64,000 bases of DNA from Brachyhypopomus gauderio. Its lineage: Eukaryota; Chordata; Actinopteri; Gymnotiformes; Hypopomidae. Position numbers and translations under genes: made by a program. Below, piece by piece: positions 1 through 11,719 of this stretch (position 1 is its first letter; each line of letters begins with the position of its first letter). Location of the stretch: the NCBI RefSeq assembly GCF_052324685.1, contig NC_135211.1:13022913-13086912 (forward strand), in the 5' to 3' direction. The notes beneath the pieces were generated by a model. It was given only the letters and a program-made list of their open reading frames with translations, was not told the origin of the DNA and ran no database searches.

Positions 1-14
1 TGCATTACCTGTAA

Positions 15-611
15 CTAGTACCTGTCGAACCATGTGGTAAAGTCCAACAGCTCTTGCTCCTCTGAACTCAGATGCTCATAACTGCCCTCGTCAGATGAAT
101 ATGTAGAATGAGGTGACTCCGGACCCGCGGAATACGTATGTGAGACAGCCGGCGACGGGACGCCGCACTGAAACGCGGCAGACACCGCGTCGTGTTCGTC
201 CAGGAGCTGCTGGAGCGCTCGGATGTACTCCACCGCGGACCGCAACGTCTCCACTTTGCTCATCTTCTTGTTGGCCGCACCGTTGGGCACGTGCTGACGA
301 AGCGTCTGGAAGCCCATGTTGACCTGCTTTACCCTGTTCCTCTCCCGCTCGTTGCGCCTTGCCACGGCGACCGGCTGCTGCTGAGGGATAGAATATCCGA
401 GGCCGTTGAAAGTGAGTCTGCGCTTGCACCTCAGGCGCTCGGGGCTCGTGGAGCGCTGTCTCTTCAGCACCCTGGACCTGCCGTCCTTTGGGTCTGCGTG
501 TGGCGAGCTGCGCTCCTTGGGAAGCTTCTGCAGAGGCACAAAACTCTCCGACAGTTGCAGGCGGTACGGACCGTGAGTGAAATGCGCGGCTGTAATGACG
601 GTGGTCTCCAT
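15..611 (-). CDS. ascl1b: Achaete-scute family bHLH transcription factor, ascl1 type (probably ascl1b), single exon
   Basis: The product is a 198-residue proneural transcription factor. Members of this family bind E-boxes as dimers with E proteins and switch on neuronal differentiation in the nucleus. The bHLH domain spans about residues 85-137: basic region [14 protein letters not shown], the loop with [15 protein letters not shown], and helix 2 [10 protein letters not shown]. It is followed by the ASCL1 signature [11 protein letters not shown] and ends in [14 protein letters not shown]. The residues match ASCL1 and not ASCL2, which has a different loop. The start at 611 (METTV) is chosen by family similarity; in-frame ATGs upstream at 626 and 734 lie in what should be 5' UTR. 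The frame is intact with no intron, as is usual for ASCL1 coding sequence. The 'b' paralogue label is from memory of zebrafish and was not tested here. Confidence 0.93.
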   Translation of the reverse strand: METTVITAAHFTHGPYRLQLSESFVPLQKLPKERSSPHADPKDGRSRVLKRQRSTSPERLRCKRRLTFNGLGYSIPQQQPVAVARRNERERNRVKQVNMGFQTLRQHVPNGAANKKMSKVETLRSAVEYIRALQQLLDEHDAVSAAFQCGVPSPAVSHTYSAGPESPHSTYSSDEGSYEHLSSEEQELLDFTTWFDRY

Positions 612-1127
612 TTGCGTAAAATACATGAAATATAACCGAGGGGTGCAAAAAGTAAGATGCGAAGTCGTTGCACGACAAACGACCAATAGGAACGGCAGCG
701 CACCGCTCTCGTGCCTTTCGCGTGGCTCGCGCAACCGGAACGCAAGAGGAATTTGTTAGATGTTGGTGGCACCTGTTCAACAACCGATTTGAAAGTGATG
801 TGTGACACGCGGTCCTTTTCAACACGCGCGCCACATTCCCCACCCCCCTTTGGAGTTGCACGCTCCCCGAGAAGACCCCGCCCCGATGAATGATTCCTCG
901 GCTCTGCCTTCACGAGTCGGGCGCGTGGCTTTGAGGATTTGAAAGAAACCATTCTGCGCCTACACTGCGCCACGCGCATAAGCCGGACACATTTACATTT
1001 GGCTGTGGTCATCTCATCGCAGCTTATTAACCAGTTAGATTTCATTGAAATTACATACATGCGCGCTGTCAGTTTAACGAATTTCATGTTTGTTTGTTTT
1101 AAATCAGGTAATTTATGTTATTATATT
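612..1127 (-). promoter_or_regulatory. ascl1 upstream region (5' UTR and likely promoter)
   Basis: This is the segment immediately 5' of the minus-strand ascl1 start. It is GC-rich up to about 960. It contains an E-box CACCTG near 769-774, which could allow bHLH self-regulation, and a CCAAT motif near 690 (ATTGG on the gene strand). The transcription start cannot be placed from sequence alone. The regulatory role is inferred from position. Confidence 0.4.
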
Positions 1128-1135
1128 ATAACATA

Positions 1136-1475
1136 CACGGACGTAGTTTTGGGGGGGGACGGGGGGGACATGTCCCCCCCACTTTTTCAAAAGCCGGTTT
1201 TGGTCCCCCCCAGTTTTTACAGTTAAAACCAAATATTTAAGTAGCGACGAAGTCATGTCCCCCCCACTTTTTAACGGTTAAAAAAACAATATCCAAATAG
1301 CGACAAATCTAGCACTAGGATCATGCAGCTCCGAGCTCCCCCCCCCCCCCCCTCAACAATTTTTGTTCACAGCGCTCAACAATTTTCATTCAACCCCCCC
1401 CCCCCCCCCCCCGCTCAACAGTTCGCCACCCCAGGTTGTGTCCCCCCCACTTATGAAATCAAAACTACGTCCATG
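1136..1475. mobile_element. hAT-type MITE, 340 bp, with TIRs and 8-bp target duplication
   Basis: The left end reads CACGGACGTAGTTTTG. The right end, read on the minus strand, is CATGGACGTAGTTTTG, giving a 16-bp terminal inverted repeat with one mismatch. It is flanked by perfect 8-bp direct repeats ATAACATA (1128-1135 and 1476-1483). Eight-bp duplications are the hallmark of hAT transposition. The interior has no coding capacity. It is made of C-rich tracts (about 1340-1353 and 1396-1412) and repeated tcccccccactttt motifs. It sits about 0.5 kb upstream of the ascl1 start. Confidence 0.8.
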
Positions 1476-1483
1476 ATAACATA

Positions 1484-2632
1484 TATTTATAGTATATAAT
1501 ATCATACTATTTTTTTTATCAATAAGACGTTTCTTCGAATGATTTAGCAGTCTTTAAATAGGTGCTTAGGCCCAGTTTGTTCAGGTTTGTTATACTAACT
1601 TAACATACAAATGTATTGGTGATATATACATTTGCAAAGTAAAAACAAACAAACAGACAAACAAACAAACAAAATCGCTGGAGCAAAAGAGTCGTATCTG
1701 AAATCAAACCCCTACGTGTGAAAAGCATTTAAGGAATCGTGTAGTTTACACATATTTCACATGGTAATTAAAATAGTACTGTGAATCAAACGTATCTCTC
1801 TATGCCATTTAATTCCTCTACATTAAACAAATATAGGCAGACATAGTCATAGCCAAGGCAAAGACTCCACAAGAGATATTATTAGTGCTTTTAATAGTTC
1901 TGATAGACTGACTTAACAAAAAAACACCCTCTAGTGGCAGGAATATTGTCGTGATCAAGGATGGAGTGATCAAGTCATACGTTTTCCCTCCAGCAAAATC
2001 CTAAGAAAGAAAGAATAACAGATATTTTCCATAAACACAATATTCACTAATGATTTAATTTAATGGCTAAACCACACTAAAACCACACTACTTTATTTCC
2101 TTAATAAAAATTTATCGTATCACAGGAATTAGAAAACTGTTTAAAAGTGTTTGTTTCATATGCAGGAACATGCAATACAAGTTATTTAGACTTGTAATTT
2201 TCAAAAAATTGCAGGCATAGAAAAGCCCACATCTACAATACAGTAAAGGAGCATCCTTTCATTTATTATCACTTCTAATAACATTTCCATCCATAAATTG
2301 CCTTACATTTCACATTTTTCAGATCCAGAAGAATCTAACCAGGCTTTCCAGTCTGTCCACTCAAAGCAAAATAATTCTGTAGGTGTGATATTATTTGCAG
2401 ATCTGAATTTGAATATTTTTTATAGTCTTTCAGCGCATGGTATACATATAGTTGTATGTGCAACCAAAACCTAATACCATCACTGTTCTTGCCTTCTCAA
2501 GGAAGTGATCACAGTCTTGGAGCAGAACATGCATTTTACTGTTGGACAGAAGACAATGATCCTTCACGATCCAGTTGGTGGGGTAAGAGGAGGATGTGCT
2601 CATTACAAACCAGTGAAAAAGGTAAAAACAAC
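1484..2632. other. AT-rich intergenic DNA with no recognisable gene
   Basis: I see no exon, RNA gene or complete repeat here, only an (AAAC)n-like stretch near 1644-1672. Confidence 0.5.
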
Positions 2633-3327
2633 ATACTCACTTTCTCTCTTAGATCACAATGGTGCAACCTTCTCTAAGGCTGCACAGAGAGAAGTTGGTA
2701 AATATGGGCGCATACACAAATTCTTTAAATTTTAAAAGGACTTTTACTTGACGTTTTACTTTCCGTTTACTTTCCGTAGACAGCATTTTTGTGAAGGACC
2801 GATGACGTGCATTCTCAAAATATGTCATAGAGAAGAATGACTGCATGTTGACGCATATCTAAACTTTTCTATGCTTCTATATATGTGTGTGTCTGTCTAT
2901 AGAAAGATACAGAGATACAGGAATAGGATGTTTCAGAGGGAAACAGAAGTGCATCATCTCTGCAAGCAAATAAGAAGCACTTCCTCTTTCGGTGGAACTT
3001 GTGAATTTGTGTAGTTCACTGCAATTTTGCTTATCTTTACATAATCACTTGGAATTTTCTTTGTATACGTCTATTCTAATATGTCAATATATGGATTGTT
3101 TTAAGATGACAGGTATGACAATTTTGCTATATGGAGGACATGCTTATATTCAATATTCCATGATTCTGTATATATTTCTAATTTAGAATTTCGCCATTTA
3201 CATTCCAGCATTCGCACAGCTCGTTTGAGACTATGTGTGTGGCCATTGTACCAAGGAGACATTCTTTACTCACTTTCTCTCTTAGATCACAATGGCGCAA
3301 CCTTGTCTAAGGCTGCACAGAGAGAAT
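2633..3327. repeat. Dispersed 60-bp direct repeat pair (2633-2692 and 3268-3327)
   Basis: Both copies begin tactcactttctctcttag and end ggctgcacagagagaa. They differ at only about two positions (ggtgcaaccttc versus ggcgcaaccttg). They are separated by about 575 bp of unrelated sequence. They may be two fragments of one unrecognised transposon or a local duplication. Confidence 0.6.
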
Positions 3328-3587
3328 TCTCGACATGCTCCGTAATAACAGTGGTGTCCCACAGGCCACTGATGCCAAAGGAGAATGATGACTCCATCCA
3401 GTGGTACAGAGCAATCGCTGCACCACAGTGGAGCAGTTAACCTCTGTAACAAACACAGGAGAAACGAGGTATCAGGGAACACCATATACATCTGGGCATA
3501 TGAAGCAGACATATGTTTAATGTGTCACATTTAAGCTGTTGATGTTAACTATATAGTTCATCATCAGCATCATCTCTGGTTTGCCAC

Positions 3588-3845
3588 TAGGTATTGGTAC
3601 CTATCAACTGGAAAATGCCCAAACTAACCATGCAAATGTGGTGCACGATTGGTTTCAGGAGCATGACTGTGATGTTGGTGTCTTTCTTTGGCCTCCTGAC
3701 TCACTTGCTCTCAGTACAGTGGAGCACATCTGAGAACAGCTGGATCGCCAGTTTCACCGTGCTGACCCACAATAATCTGAGGGGCCTCGGTGCTTTGCTG
3801 CACCTGAAATGGGCACGAGTGTCTCCAAATACCTTCCATTCGGTT
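3588..3845 (+). mobile_element. Dead Tc1/mariner-like transposase fragment (C-terminal part)
   Basis: Read in the frame of 3606 onward, the segment gives a Tc1-like catalytic-domain tail including HANVVHDWFQEHDCDVGVF and STVEHI followed by EQLDRQFHRADP. The expected LDNA aspartate codon reads as glutamate (LENA), and the Trp codon after VEHI is a stop (TGA), so the copy is not functional. No inverted terminal repeats are preserved. The assignment rests on similarity to Tc1-like transposases that are very abundant in fish. Confidence 0.65.
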
Positions 3846-4224
3846 TAGTTGGTTTAGGGAGTCTCACTTTGCAGTGTTGCTTTGTGCTGAGTGAAAACCA
3901 CTTCCTTGTTCTGTTTCAAAGCTCAGGTGCATCATGATGAGGTCATAAGCCAAACAATGAAACCTTTTCCTATTATTTCAGCTGTAAAATACTTTTTATA
4001 GTATCACACTAATTAATTTTTTTTTGAGACCATACAGTGTCACTTTCATTTACTCTAAGCTATCTGTTTCAGTTTCACATAAGAGATGTTTTTGTTCAGT
4101 TATTTTGTCTACTGAAAAATCAATGGGTGGCTTTTGTGTTGTCACATTACCCATATCTTGAAGTGTTGATGCGAGTGCTTCCATCATGTGGCCATAATAA
4201 GCAACTGCATTAAATAGAACGCAT

Positions 4225-4225
<1 letters not shown>

Positions 4226-4296
<71 letters not shown>
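4226..4296. repeat. (CA)n microsatellite
   Basis: This is an uninterrupted CA dinucleotide run of 71 bp. Confidence 0.98.
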
Positions 4297-4298
<2 letters not shown>

Positions 4299-5059
4299 AG
4301 AGAAGCAGCACGATTTGGACAGGGAAGTCCAAGAATGTGATACTAGTTCATGTTTGAAACAGAGCATATTTTGAAGAGTATAAATGAGTTATTTCTTTGA
4401 GAACCAAAACTAATTTTAAATGGCACATATTAGGCTCTGTGGGACATTCAAAATCCAGCATTGTCAACAACAGAGAATGGCTGGTCATCCATGGCAATGA
4501 ATTATCTTTTTGTTACAGCATCCTTTGTGCCTTAACACTGCATGAGTTTATTTGTCTCCTCAAAGTGTTTCTACAGATGACTCCAGTACACTAGCAGAGA
4601 CCTTCCTTCATTCTTCTGTGATTCTGCTGCATTCGGTGCACTGAGTGGGAAGATGTTCAGATCAAACCTGCAGTGGAGAAATACTTGGGTGTCCTACCTA
4701 CACCTCAAACGATATAATATACCAGCAACATTGAAAACACTTTCACTCTTGCTGCTCAGTCTGTTTGAACACCCCCACACTGACCATAGGAGAGCACAGG
4801 AAGCAAATGGATGTCTTTTTTGTACTTTTTTCTTTATTTATTTTGACTTGCTTCTCTTATTTTTGAGTATTTAATATGTTGCTTCCTGTAGCATCTTCAG
4901 CACTAAAACAGGTTGATTTCAGATGGCATCTGGGCACAGGCTGTTAAATAAACAAATAACAAAAACATTAAGGAAAGCTGAAATTGCTCAACACAATTAT
5001 GTACAATGTAAATAAATAGTTCTCTTTTTTAAAACATTCAAGAATAAATGAAAGTTATG

Positions 5060-5499
5060 GAGAGAGCATGTAACCTGGACTGCCTGAACTGAACTGGCAT
5101 GTCTCTGGTTCTGAGGGGCCTGACCCTCGCACTTCTGTGTGTGCAGTGAGGTATTGAGAACTGCTGCCTCATACCGGAAAGTCTGAGGCAAGAAGCAAAC
5201 GATCTCCTCCTCAGCCAGGAGGTCTGTTATTTCAACCGCGTCTATCTCACTTTCCTCTCTCGAGACACCATTGTTGGTAAGACCGGTACATTCCTCACAG
5301 AACCAGTCCTCAAATGGCATGGCACTTAAAGGTAGGCAAAGGCATCCTATGTAGAACCTTTCAAGATCAAAACAAACATTATCATGAATGCCATATTTAA
5401 CCCCGATTATGCATTACATTGTGTGTTTGAGGTTGTCTCACCTTGAGTCACAGACAAAGCTGAAGAGCGTCAGGTGTCTCCGGTCAATCCTCTCTCACT

Positions 5500-5500
<1 letters not shown>
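5060..5500 (-). pseudogene. Relic of a phrf1-like PHD-finger region (two decayed exons)
   Basis: Exon b (about 5357 down to 5060) reads FYIGC, then LPLSAMPFEDWFCEEC, then ESEIDAVEITDLLAEEE. This resembles the second half of the PHRF1 PHD finger and the acidic segment after it. The zinc-ligand His before the first Cys is replaced by Tyr. Further on, traces of the family's Arg-rich NRNR block are still visible but scrambled (TQKCEGQAPQNQR). Exon a (about 5500 down to 5442, followed by a GTGAGA donor) reads ERIDRRHL...FVCDSR. This resembles the first half of the finger with a Cys lost and a stop just upstream. The intron between them is about 84 bp. In human, PHRF1 lies next to RASSF7, and rassf7 is the next gene here. 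I found no RING exon, large central exon or C-terminal domain. A strongly divergent expressed exon is less likely but not excluded. Confidence 0.55.

Positions 5501-5562
<62 letters not shown>
5501..5562. repeat. (CA)n microsatellite
   Basis: This is a 62-bp CA run directly abutting the first exon of the phrf1-like relic. Confidence 0.98.
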
Positions 5563-5564
<2 letters not shown>

Positions 5565-6017
5565 AGCATCTTCTTCCTTTAATCCACGATGCTGAGGGAG
5601 CTCCACTTTAACCTCAAATCCACAAACATTAATGTGTTGTACATATAAATACGTATCTACATAAAAACCATAAAGCACACATACATAAAAAATCAATAAT
5701 CAAGGGTAATAACTTGGCCTTACAATTTTTTAAATATTGCCTCCAACACAACTCTTATATAGGACATTAAATTCTAGTCGATCCACAGGACAAGAATTTG
5801 TTGTCTAGAAAGAAAACGGTCCGTTACAAACGTAAACACTCTCCAAACTGGTTCACTTTAAAATCATCAAAGCCAATTCATCCATACAATACAATTACTG
5901 TTATTACTGTGTATTATGCAGTATTCTCTTACCTTGGCCCATTCAGTAATGCAGGCAAAACAGTAGAGATGTTTACAGTGTTGCGGCGTGGTCACGGACT
6001 GCCCACTGAAGGGTTAC

Positions 6018-6092
6018 GGTTTGGAGAGGGTCAGGGTCAGGGTAAGGTCAGGGTCAGGGTCACGGTAAGGATCAGGGTTAGGGTTAAAGTCA
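6018..6092. repeat. Degenerate telomere-like GGGTCA/GGGTTA tract
   Basis: About 70 bp consists of imperfect hexamers (GGGTCA, GGGTAA, GGGTTA), including two adjacent GGGTTA units near 6076-6087. This resembles a short interstitial telomeric-type sequence or a degenerate minisatellite. Confidence 0.6.
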
Positions 6093-8074
6093 GTGTTGTT
6101 AGCTGGTTAAGCTATGTAGCAATAACGCTGTTTTGTTGTTATTATTCTTTGTTTGTTTGTTATCTCCACCTAGGTAATATAAGTAGCAGCATACTGTCAG
6201 GGTAATTTGAGAAGCCTTTCCCAAAAAGCATTCAAGGTTTTTAAATGGGAAACTTTACACCATTTACCGTTAGCTAGCTAGGATATATAGTTAAGCTAGT
6301 CACATACGGCTTAACAGCTGGATAAATACAGTTTAATATTGCCAGCTCTTGCTAAAGCAACATAAGTTAACTAATTCAGACAGAAACACAAAGAATGTAT
6401 TTGATTCTTAGGTCATGTAGCTAGTATTAGTATGCCTGGAGGTTATATATTGCTAATTTACAGCAGTCTACATAAACAATTTATGTTTATCCTTACCTGA
6501 AAATCTGAAAGGAATTTGATTGCAGTTCTTCTTCTTCATATTAAGAAATAACTGTTGGATTGACAGCTAGAAGCCTGGATGTTTCAGATTCTGTTCTAAA
6601 TGTACTGTAAATATGGTGTCCTCCATTTAAGCGACTTGCTCTATCAAGCATATTTGACTGTCTATCTTATGAGCTGCATTTTATAGAAAAAAATAATTGA
6701 AACCATAAAAATGGAAATCACTTCCACAAATTTAGTTTCCTAAGTTTTGATTGTAAACATTATTTATTGCTCCCTTAAATGTCTACCATTGGTAACCTAC
6801 TGCTGCTACTACTACTAGTAGTAAATAATAATAATAATAATAAATCATCATCAACTTGGAGAACAACACTAGAAGCCAACCTGAAGATAACTGCCAAGGA
6901 CACCATAAAGTGTAGTGTGTATATATCAAGGAAATATCACGGTATATATCATTAACTGTTCCAGCTGCTATTTTACATAAGCAGATTAAGAGTGGGTAAG
7001 GTTACAGATTCAGGAGCAGAATTACCATCAGCCAGGTCAAGCGGTACACCAAGATGGAACGTGACATTGACTGAATGATCCACCCAACTAGGATCTACAG
7101 CAAAGATATTGGATTGTAATTCAGGACGGAGAAGTGTGGTCAGCTGATAGTAAAAAGACGCAACGTGGTCACAGCAGATATCCGAACTTCCTCGAGGCTG
7201 TGGAGCAGACCTGAAGGACAGGGGATCCTCCAATCACACGGAGAACTGAGAAAGAAGAAACCTCCATAGGTCCTTGGATGAGTGAGTTGAATAGGAGAAA
7301 TAAAATCTAAACCATGAACCAATGCAGACACAGTATACTGGCCATGACATGAACCAAAGCCACTGATCTCAAAACTAGAAATCTCACAATACACGGGAGA
7401 CTACATGCCAGATCCAATATCCAAATGCTGTATGTTAGCAGGAAAGAGGCTGGAAGAGGCTTTGGTGGGTCTGTTTTCGTGCTGTTACCCTGCTACACTT
7501 TGGACTTGTCGATCTGCAGATTTTGGTACAGAAGAGATGGTACAGATGTTGGTGCAGATGACCTAGTTGTTTTGGTGTTGGGTTTTGAAGCATCCATAGT
7601 TCCCACTTCCTCTATAACTTCTCTCACTTAGGTTGCATGTGCACGTAACTTACAAAAAGGTTGCAGTATAGGTTAATGCTTCCATGCATAATGGCATATG
7701 TAACATACCATGTGATCATAAATATATACACAAATCATAAATATATAGTTTCATATAACAATGGCCTTTGGGTTATATACAAAACACATCCGGGCATGTT
7801 TTACTGTTTAATTATGCATGTTTACAGATGTATTTAGAAATAATGTAAGAAAAAAAACAAAGGTTTATAAAATACATTCAACAGCTCAATCTCTTCAATA
7901 ATTAAAAAAAGATAACAATATTTACATATATGTATTTATGCTTGCACATGACATTTTCACAAACTGATTTCAGGAATGACGCACAAAAATAAAAATCCTG
8001 AATTAGAAAACAAAACTGTGTAGACAGGATATAAAGTGAACAGTGAACAGATCCCCAGGCTTGTAATCCAAGCT
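6093..8074. other. Intergenic sequence with no recognisable gene
   Basis: AT-rich DNA containing an (AAT)n run near 6826-6842. Open frames on the minus strand at 6973-7394 show no family I recognise. The rassf7 3' UTR must lie in the right part of this stretch. Confidence 0.4.
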
Positions 8075-11000
8075 TTACCGCCATGACACTTCTCTTGATG
8101 ACACGACTGCAAGACACAAAAGTGGTTTGAGCTTTCCAGTGCGATGAGGAATGAAAATGATAATATCTAATGTTCATTTAAAGACTTGAAATTCATTTAA
8201 TCACTTGAAATTTAGTTTTCCTAAGAAATATTGTGTTATGTGTTTATCTATTCTTTTCTCAGTCAGATTAGTGCTGTCTTACAACCTACAAATCCCCAAA
8301 GGAGCACACACAGACCCGAAGAGCCAACAGAGAAGAAGGGAGGAGCCAAAGCGAAGGAGAGGGCGCAGCCTGGAAAAGTAGGAAGAGGAAGGCTTGGAAG
8401 AGCGCTACAGACAGGACGCTAGGGGGCGCCAGAGTACTGACTGTCAGATACTGGCTGGTTCGGTTTCACACATACACACCCTCTGGATGGAGACTGGAGA
8501 CCAGTGGGTTTTGAAGGCTGCGAGGGTTACCCAGGATCTGCTTGGCAGTGGTGCGAGGGTTGAACTCCAACACTGAATGATTCGAGTCTGTTTAAGCAGA
8601 GCAGGAGACGTAGAGCGTTTACGGCTATGTCCTTGAGCACGAATTGCACAATAGAGCTCAAGTCATACTGTGTACTTACTTCATACTTTTTACTTTATTC
8701 TTTACATAACCCTAAAGTTTGCTCGGACCATGCAGGAGATAAGCTGTGGCAATTTTGACAGTGTTTACATTGTCAAGCTCACATGGGTTCACACTAAAGC
8801 CGCAAAAGTAACGCAGTAGCCTACATTGCGAGCTGCCACAGACTGTATCATATTATTTTTATTTATTTAATTTTTTGTCTAGTTTAAGTTTTTTGTGAAG
8901 GTAACTTTTATACCCATTACCTTCATCGCTTTGTCCGTCGGGCATGAGGTGGGCCAGATCCGAGTCATCTGGGTGCAGGCTGGGGTGGCTTGGAGGAACT
9001 CCCGCCTGCCGTATGAACTGCTGCAGGTTACACTGCCGAAGTTCCTTATTCAGCTCGTTCACTTCGTTGCTTTTAGCCTTTAAAAAAGAGCAAAAATGAT
9101 CAGCAAGCTAAGCCACCGTGCTAAATTGCAGTTAGCTGCGAGCATGATATTACGGATAAATAAAGACAGCTTGTCGCATTTGATGTAAATTAAGGCCTAA
9201 TCTAAGAACCAGAACCAGAGGCATTATTTAGATAATAGTGATGCAGTGCATATAAGTGATTATAACAGCAGGTCCTGCTGAAGACATCATAGTTGGTTCT
9301 GAAAGAAGATCTAGATTAATTGTACTTTCTGTGCTGTAAAATTGAGTGGGAAGTGTCCATATATATGAGTCACTAGAATACACCACTTTCCAACCTGGAC
9401 AGAGATGTACTATGAATTTACTGATGTATTTATTTCTTACCCAAGCATTAGTTAACATCTGTCAAATCTAAATCTGTTTTCATCTGTTTGGTAGGTCATT
9501 TGTTTGTTAGTTTTTTGGATGTGGCATTTTAAGCTTCGTGAGATTCACTACTAAAATGATATTTTACTGTTTGTACATGACTGCCACCCAGATTGACTGA
9601 GGAATGGTGGAATAGATGTTTAGCATGTCAGGGTAAACATACCATGCAGTGTTTATTGAAGTGTATCTGACTGTTTACTCAGTGATGCATGCTTGTTAAC
9701 AAAAACAATGGCAGAATTGAAGTGGACGTGTGTTTGATTTAAAATAATTGAAGATTGTGGTGATGAGGCTGATCAATTATAGTGATGATCCTGATCAATT
9801 CTTCACATAAACTATGATAAATGGTAAATGCAGCAAAATGCTTTAATGAAAAGCATTGTACTTATATCCATTACAATAATGTTTCCTGACTGTAAAGTCA
9901 AAAATAACTAAGGTCAATATCTCTTAATTGCATAGAAAACAATTAAGAAAATGCATTCCCCTAGTCTTTAGAAAGAAAGAGGGCAAGCAGAAAGGTTTCC
10001 TGGACATGGACTAAATTACTAAATTACACTACCAGTATTAAAGTTATTTTTAATCTGTGTGTGTGCTTATGGATCTGGAAACCGGCCCAAAGAGCTTTAT
10101 GTAGGAACGATTCAGCTTTGAACTGCCTTTTGGGAAATCTACAGTTTTACTGGCTTTAAAGCACGTTGCTTAAGGGCACATCAGAAATGGTCATTGAAAG
10201 CACACTGGAACCGGTAGCCTGCCAGAACAAGACCTGCATTTGAGATATTTATGCAGGTAATGAGTAAAGGAAATGCATTGTGTCCTGCTTCACAGAGATT
10301 CCTGCCGGGACATCAAGACTAATTCCATGAACCTGTTTCTTTTTTAAAGGACAACATCTCCAGGTAAGTTAGAGCCATCAGAATAAAGAAGGGGTGAAAA
10401 TGCATAACTGCAGAGTACTTATGTATAATTATGTAGTTTGAAAAAAGTGCTATTGTGCGAAACGGTTGGATACTACTGACTGCCTTTAGATGTCTTCCAG
10501 ACTTGTAATGTATTCTGCAAAGTTTATATTATTGCATACCTGTAGCAGGTCTTCTGCCACGTGGAGAGCTTTTTCTGTCTCCTCAAGGGAAAAGCCCAGC
10601 TCAGAACCCTGATGCTGGGCGTTATCTAGCTGTCCCCTCATCTGCTCCAGAGACTCCTCCATGCTCGCCCGCGCGTAACGCAGACCATTCTTCCTGGTCT
10701 CCACCTGGAGCCGGAGGTCTCGCTCAAATCTCTCGGACTGGTCTCCCGTCTCGTGGATCTGGCGAGTGTGCTCATCCAGAGCGGCGTGGAGCTCCCTGAG
10801 CTGTCTCAACATGCTTTGCTCCCTCTGCACCTCCACGTGGTACTCCGACTCCCAGTACTCGACGTGGGCCAGTTCTGCCTCGTTGCACCTGTACGCCTCT
10901 CCCAGGTTGCTCATTTCCTCCAGCAGGTCTGGAGACAGTCCAGGAGGGCAGGGCTGCTCCAAGACCTGCACCTGCTGCTCCAGAGCCTCCAGATGGGCCT

Positions 11001-11719
11001 GGAGGGCCTGCAGCTTCCCCTGCTGCTGAAGGACCTGCCGGAATACGTCCTCTTTGGACTGGCCAACTTGGGCAGAGGACGAGGGTGCCCTCAGGTCTGA
11101 GGGGTCCTTGGTCACCTTCCTCGGCTGTTTGGTGTGCGTCTGTATTGAGGTAGTGGGGCCCAGGTTGAAGCTGAGAGCTTTCTTGGGCTCTCTCCTCTTC
11201 GGGGCCTCAGGTTCCAGGAACTTGGGGATTGCGGGCAGCTGGTCCAGGTCTGAGCCCTCGCTGCTGGTGGGGCCAGTGCGGCGAAGGATAAACTGCACCT
11301 CACTGCTCAGCTGGCCCAGTTTAGCCAGCGATTCCAGGGGCCGCTCATTCGCTACCAGCTGTCGCTCGGTGTCCCTCAGCTTCTGGATGAGGACATAACG
11401 GCCTGTTTGCCCTAGAGGACAAATAAATAAGAATATGAGATGTAAGTGTTGGTATTCAATGAATATATATGAACATTCAATGAATATTTATTATATTTGA
11501 GCTAAACATCTGTGGTAAATACTCTGTATGAAGTAAATATCAAGTAAATGAAATTGGTCAGGCAAAAGAAATCAGAGCTATCAGTTTTTTTTTCTTGCAG
11601 GCACATCAACACATACCTATAGCCTGAGCCAGGGCAATGACCACATCCTGACAGGACGTCTCCTCAGATAAGCCACAGACAACGCGCTGCACCCCATCCA
11701 CCCACACCTTTAGCTCCAT
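8075..11719 (-). CDS. rassf7: Ras association domain-containing protein 7, four coding exons
   Basis: Coding exons on the minus strand are 11719-11617, 11411-10540, 9077-8921 and 8106-8075, all with GT-AG borders and matching phases (1164 nt, 387 residues; human RASSF7 has 373). The N-terminus MELKVWVDG starts the ubiquitin-like Ras-association domain (about residues 1-85, ending [11 protein letters not shown]). A Pro/Ser linker and a long coiled coil (about 165-340) follow. The conserved [15 protein letters not shown] is in exon 3. The short last exon (VSSREVSWR, stop) is inferred from a good acceptor and phase fit. N-terminal RASSF proteins act as scaffolds in JNK signalling, mitosis and junction control. 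Its neighbours are hras to the right and the phrf1-like relic to the left, matching human 11p15.5. Which teleost paralogue (a or b) is unknown. Confidence 0.9.
8416..8429 (+). promoter_or_regulatory. CTCF-like motif in rassf7 intron 3
   Basis: The sequence acgctagggggcgc fits the vertebrate CTCF core consensus at nearly every position. It stands out from AT-rich surroundings. Binding is inferred only. Confidence 0.4.

Noticed and set aside
91-861. A 256-residue minus-strand frame overlapping ascl1
   Set aside because: It is an alternative-frame shadow of the GC-rich ascl1 coding sequence. The ascl1 frame itself has clear bHLH similarity.
8231-8422. Plus-strand basic frame ([18 protein letters not shown] region) after a possible splice acceptor
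   Set aside because: It lies inside rassf7 intron 3 on the other strand, matches no family I know, and has no partner exons.
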